A stretch of 22,821 bases of DNA, from positions 1-22,821 of the IMG/VR virus record IMGVR_UViG_3300043446_002665. One strand, given 5' to 3'. Below are positions 20,715 through 22,821 of this stretch, piece after piece (positions within the stretch are counted from its first letter, which is position 1; each line of letters begins with the position of its first letter). The translations under genes and the position numbers were made by a program. Origin of the DNA: a virus. Below the pieces are notes generated by a model. That model saw only the letters and a program-made list of their open reading frames with translations, searched no databases and was not told where the DNA came from.

Positions 20715-21370
20715 AAAACACACTACTAATTATACTAACTGCTATTATTTTAGCTATCGCAGGGTTTGGTAAATATGTAGAATACACTATTAAAAAAACA
20801 GCTACAAGTGTTTACGAAGATAGGTTAGTACCTCAACCTTATTTGAGCCGCAAGTTTGATTATTACGGCTCAACCATACAAGACCAAATTAAAGTTATTA
20901 AAGGTGGAAAGATAGACCTAGTTGCTATCCAAAAGGAAAAAGATATAACCGATACAATGTGGGCTGCATACCTTAAAACTTACCAAACAGGAGAAGAAAA
21001 AGAGGTAAGTGATAAGGCTCAAATGTATATTGATACGGCAGACGCTTATTTTGAAAAGATTTCAGCAGATGGCATCGTTACAGATGAGGAAGCTAAGGAG
21101 ATGGATAAAAAGATTTATCCCGTATTGGAGTATGTAAATGACCTAATAGACATACAAACTACCATTGGTGCTAAAGACACTAAGGGAATGATAAGCCTAC
21201 TTAACAAGTTTTCTAATTTTATGATAGGGGCAATTGCTTTGGCTATTGCTCTTTTAGGTTCTATTGTTTATGACATATTTAAAAATAGAAAACAAGTTGT
21301 TAAAAAGGTTGTGAAAAAAACAGCAAAAAAACCAATTAAAAAAGCAACTCCTAAAAATAAAAAGAAATGA
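20711..21370 (+). CDS. Membrane protein with chemoreceptor-type four-helix sensor domain (4HB_MCP-like)
   Basis: This 219-residue protein has a first membrane helix at 4-18 (TLLIILTAIILAIAG), a periplasmic domain at about 25-165, a second helix at about 168-186 (SNFMIGAIALAIALLGSIVY) and a lysine-rich tail (residues 191-219, 16 lysines). The periplasmic part reads like the four-helix bundle of methyl-accepting chemotaxis proteins: VYEDRLVPQPYLSR at 34-47, DTMWAAYLKTYQTGEEKEVSD at 81-101 (core WAAYLKTYQTGEEK), and IYPVLEYVNDLIDIQ at 135-149. There is no HAMP or methyl-accepting signalling domain; the tail resembles basic histone H1-like or nucleic-acid-binding tails. It is coupled to both neighbours by ATGA overlaps and sits between holin-like and endolysin genes. 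A role as lysis regulator or receptor decoy is inference. Confidence 0.72.
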   Translation: MKNTLLIILTAIILAIAGFGKYVEYTIKKTATSVYEDRLVPQPYLSRKFDYYGSTIQDQIKVIKGGKIDLVAIQKEKDITDTMWAAYLKTYQTGEEKEVSDKAQMYIDTADAYFEKISADGIVTDEEAKEMDKKIYPVLEYVNDLIDIQTTIGAKDTKGMISLLNKFSNFMIGAIALAIALLGSIVYDIFKNRKQVVKKVVKKTAKKPIKKATPKNKKK

Positions 21371-21801
21371 GATTTATAGCAATAATGTGTTTATGTTTTG
21401 CGTTAAAGGGTAAAGCCCAGTATTATGTTATGGCTGCCCCAAACGTAGCTTTTAACACACCATTAAACGATACTAAGAATTTGTTAGGTGGAACTATTGA
21501 GGTAGGAAAGTATTTTGGTAAAACGGCAGTAGGCATTAATAGCGGTTGGTGGACTTTAGATAGTAAAGATTTTTACCAAGAAGTTATGGCTACATTTCCA
21601 ATTTATGAAAACTTTAGTGTAAGTGCAGCAATAGGCTATTTCTACCATTATAAAGATATAACAATGGAATACGATTTTAACTATACTATTCCATTGAAAA
21701 AAGATTATTCATTTGTGCTAAGTTATGGTGCTCAAAGTGCTTTTGGTGGAACTTTTGGAGCATATTCATTAGGTATTAATAAAGACTTTAAAATAAGATA
21801 A
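21367..21801 (+). CDS. Small secreted outer-membrane beta-barrel-like protein
   Basis: This 144-residue protein has a signal peptide, MRFIAIMCLCFALKGKAQ, with the KAQ end typical of Bacteroidota type I cleavage sites. The remaining 126 or so residues alternate hydrophobic and polar residues in strand-like segments: GGTIEVGKYFGKTAVGINSG, SVSAAIGYFYHY, DITMEYDFNYTIPL, DYSFVLSYGAQSAFG and AYSLGINKDFKI. This pattern, ending with a short charged C-terminus, fits a small outer-membrane barrel of about eight strands. The start overlaps the sensor gene stop in ATGA and the endolysin begins one base after its stop. It might block re-infection, act in lysis or alter the host surface. I recognise no specific family. 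Confidence 0.6.
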   Translation: MRFIAIMCLCFALKGKAQYYVMAAPNVAFNTPLNDTKNLLGGTIEVGKYFGKTAVGINSGWWTLDSKDFYQEVMATFPIYENFSVSAAIGYFYHYKDITMEYDFNYTIPLKKDYSFVLSYGAQSAFGGTFGAYSLGINKDFKIR

Positions 21802-21802
21802 C

Positions 21803-22402
21803 ATGAAACTAGACGCATTATCCAAGAAACTTCCTGCAAACGTAATGGATGAAATACCTATTATTATGGAAAATTTTGGTATTGATAATCCATTAAAGTT
21901 ATCTCACTTCTTATCTCAATGCGCTCATGAAAGCGGTAATTTTAAGTTTGTAAAAGAAAACTTAAACTATTCTGCTGATGGGCTTCGTAAAATATTCCCT
22001 AAATATTTTCCAACCCAAGAAATAGCAGAAAAGTATGCAAGACAACCAGAAAAGATTGCCAACAAAGTTTATGGCGGACGTATGGGTAATGGTGATGAAG
22101 CTTCAGGAGATGGTTTTAAGTTCAGAGGTCGTGGTTATATTCAGCTTACTGGTAAGGATAATTACGCAGCGTTTGATAAGTTTGTAGATGATGATATTAT
22201 GGCTAATCCAGATTTAGTAGCTACCAAATATCCACTTACTTCTGCTGCTTTCTTTTTCCATAAGAATAAATTATGGGATGTGTGCGACAAGGGTCATGGT
22301 GATGATATAGTTCTAGCGGTTACAAAGCGTGTAAATGGCGGGGTAATTGGGCTTGAGGAAAGACAAAAGAATTTTGATTTCTTCTACAATACATTAGCAT
22401 AA
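21803..22402 (+). CDS. GH19-type endolysin (chitinase-like lysozyme)
   Basis: This 199-residue protein is a glycoside hydrolase family 19 type lysozyme that cleaves peptidoglycan glycan strands. SHFLSQCAHESGNFKFVKENLNYSADGL at about residues 34-60 contains the catalytic glutamate E43 in AHESGNF and a likely second acid, E52. FRGRGYIQLTGKDNY at 107-121 is the hallmark substrate-binding motif, and VTKRVNGGVIGLEERQ lies near 173-188. It has no signal peptide, so it needs a holin to reach the wall, which agrees with the holin-like genes just upstream. It is a single domain with no separate wall-binding part, as is usual for phages of Gram-negative hosts. Confidence 0.92.
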   Translation: MKLDALSKKLPANVMDEIPIIMENFGIDNPLKLSHFLSQCAHESGNFKFVKENLNYSADGLRKIFPKYFPTQEIAEKYARQPEKIANKVYGGRMGNGDEASGDGFKFRGRGYIQLTGKDNYAAFDKFVDDDIMANPDLVATKYPLTSAAFFFHKNKLWDVCDKGHGDDIVLAVTKRVNGGVIGLEERQKNFDFFYNTLA

Positions 22403-22821
22403 TGAAAAAATCAGATATAGCTAGACAATATAGAGAGGAGCATGGTTGGGATATACCTACCCTGAAACTAGCTAGAATAATGTATGCTGAAAATAATCTT
22501 ACTTTTAAAGATATTGAAGATGCAAGAATATTTTTGAGATATATAGAGGGTAAGACTGGAGCTAAAGTAAAAAATTTAAAAACAATCATACCAATGCCAG
22601 AAAGACCAAAGAACCCGTATAATTTACCTGAAAGCCATCAGGAAAAAAGAGAACCATTTATTCTACCTAAAGTATGTGATAATATACTTTTAATATCCGA
22701 TTTGCATATTCCATACCATGATATAGATGCTATTACAATAGCCTTGGATTATGGTAAAAAAGAAAATGTAAATACCATATTTATTAATGGTGATTTGATA
22801 GATAATAGCCAAGTAAGTAGA
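22402..22821 (+). CDS. Metallophosphoesterase (calcineurin-like), 3' end cut off
   Basis: The first 140 codons of a gene that runs off the window. An ATG overlaps the endolysin stop in TAATG. Residues 1-60 are a small helical domain (DIARQYREEHGWDIPTLKLA) that might bind nucleic acid or a partner. The catalytic domain starts near residue 94: ILLISDLHIPYHD at 95-107 holds the DxH metal ligands D100 and H102, and INGDLIDN at 128-135 holds the GDxxD/N motif with D131. Such enzymes remove phosphate from proteins, nucleotides or nucleic acid ends. Related genes with this N-terminal domain are familiar from phages of Bacteroidota. The substrate is unknown and the remaining motifs lie beyond the window. 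Confidence 0.82.
   Translation, partial: MKKSDIARQYREEHGWDIPTLKLARIMYAENNLTFKDIEDARIFLRYIEGKTGAKVKNLKTIIPMPERPKNPYNLPESHQEKREPFILPKVCDNILLISDLHIPYHDIDAITIALDYGKKENVNTIFINGDLIDNSQVSR

Noticed and set aside
20711-21370. A complete chemotaxis receptor
   Set aside because: No HAMP domain and no methyl-accepting signalling helices are present after the second membrane helix; only a short basic tail follows.
22320-22589. 89-codon - strand frame at the endolysin-phosphoesterase junction
   Set aside because: It is antisense to two recognised genes (GH19 endolysin, metallophosphoesterase) and has no motif.
1-22821. CRISPR arrays, insertion sequences, tRNA genes, integrase or att sites
   Set aside because: No regularly spaced repeats, transposase motifs, cloverleaf or recombinase gene were seen. 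Nothing indicates a temperate phage in this window.

Overview
The window looks like part of the genome of a tailed bacteriophage infecting a member of the Bacteroidota. Every gene is on the + strand, the DNA is AT-rich, and genes are tightly packed with TAATG, ATGA or GTGA overlaps. Start codons are preceded by A-rich leaders rather than Shine-Dalgarno sequences. Two intergenic gaps carry full matches to the Bacteroidota promoter TTTG-N21-TAnnTTTG, and others carry partial matches.

Region 1 (1-5164) is a seven-gene glycan island, preceded by the last codons of another gene. It encodes a GT2 glycosyltransferase, a GT11 fucosyltransferase-type enzyme, a class I methyltransferase, a GDP-mannose 3,5-epimerase-like enzyme with its whole catalytic set, an FkbM-type methyltransferase, an exostosin-like glycosyltransferase and a GT25-like glycosyltransferase. 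Together they could build a methylated oligosaccharide, perhaps containing L-galactose. Between the first two genes lies a 129-nt spacer with three perfect, interlocking RNA helices (order C-A-B-C'-A'-B') that end next to the GT11 start codon.

Region 2 (5186-13364) is the head module. It starts with a promoter and an HNH homing-type endonuclease gene whose first codons copy the start of the portal gene. The portal, a ferritin-like protein, a probable scaffold, the probable major capsid protein and three probable head or neck proteins follow. Two hairpin terminators and three candidate promoters divide the module.

Region 3 (13380-18949) encodes a 1743-residue tail fibre with internal repeats and a C-terminal S74 self-cleaving chaperone, followed by a small accessory protein. 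No tape measure or tail tube gene is seen, so the particle is short-tailed or those genes lie elsewhere.

Region 4 (18967-22821) begins with a strong promoter and is a compact lysis block. It holds a small coiled-coil protein, a holin-like protein, a unimolecular spanin, a 28-residue membrane microprotein, two more holin-like proteins, a membrane-anchored chemoreceptor-type four-helix sensor with a lysine-rich tail, a small outer-membrane barrel, a GH19 endolysin, and the start of a metallophosphoesterase cut by the window edge.

The most unusual item is the chemoreceptor-like sensory domain placed among the lysis genes. It lacks HAMP and signalling domains and could let the phage sense a periplasmic cue, or interfere with host chemoreceptors. 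All functions are inferred from reading the sequence; no database search was run.
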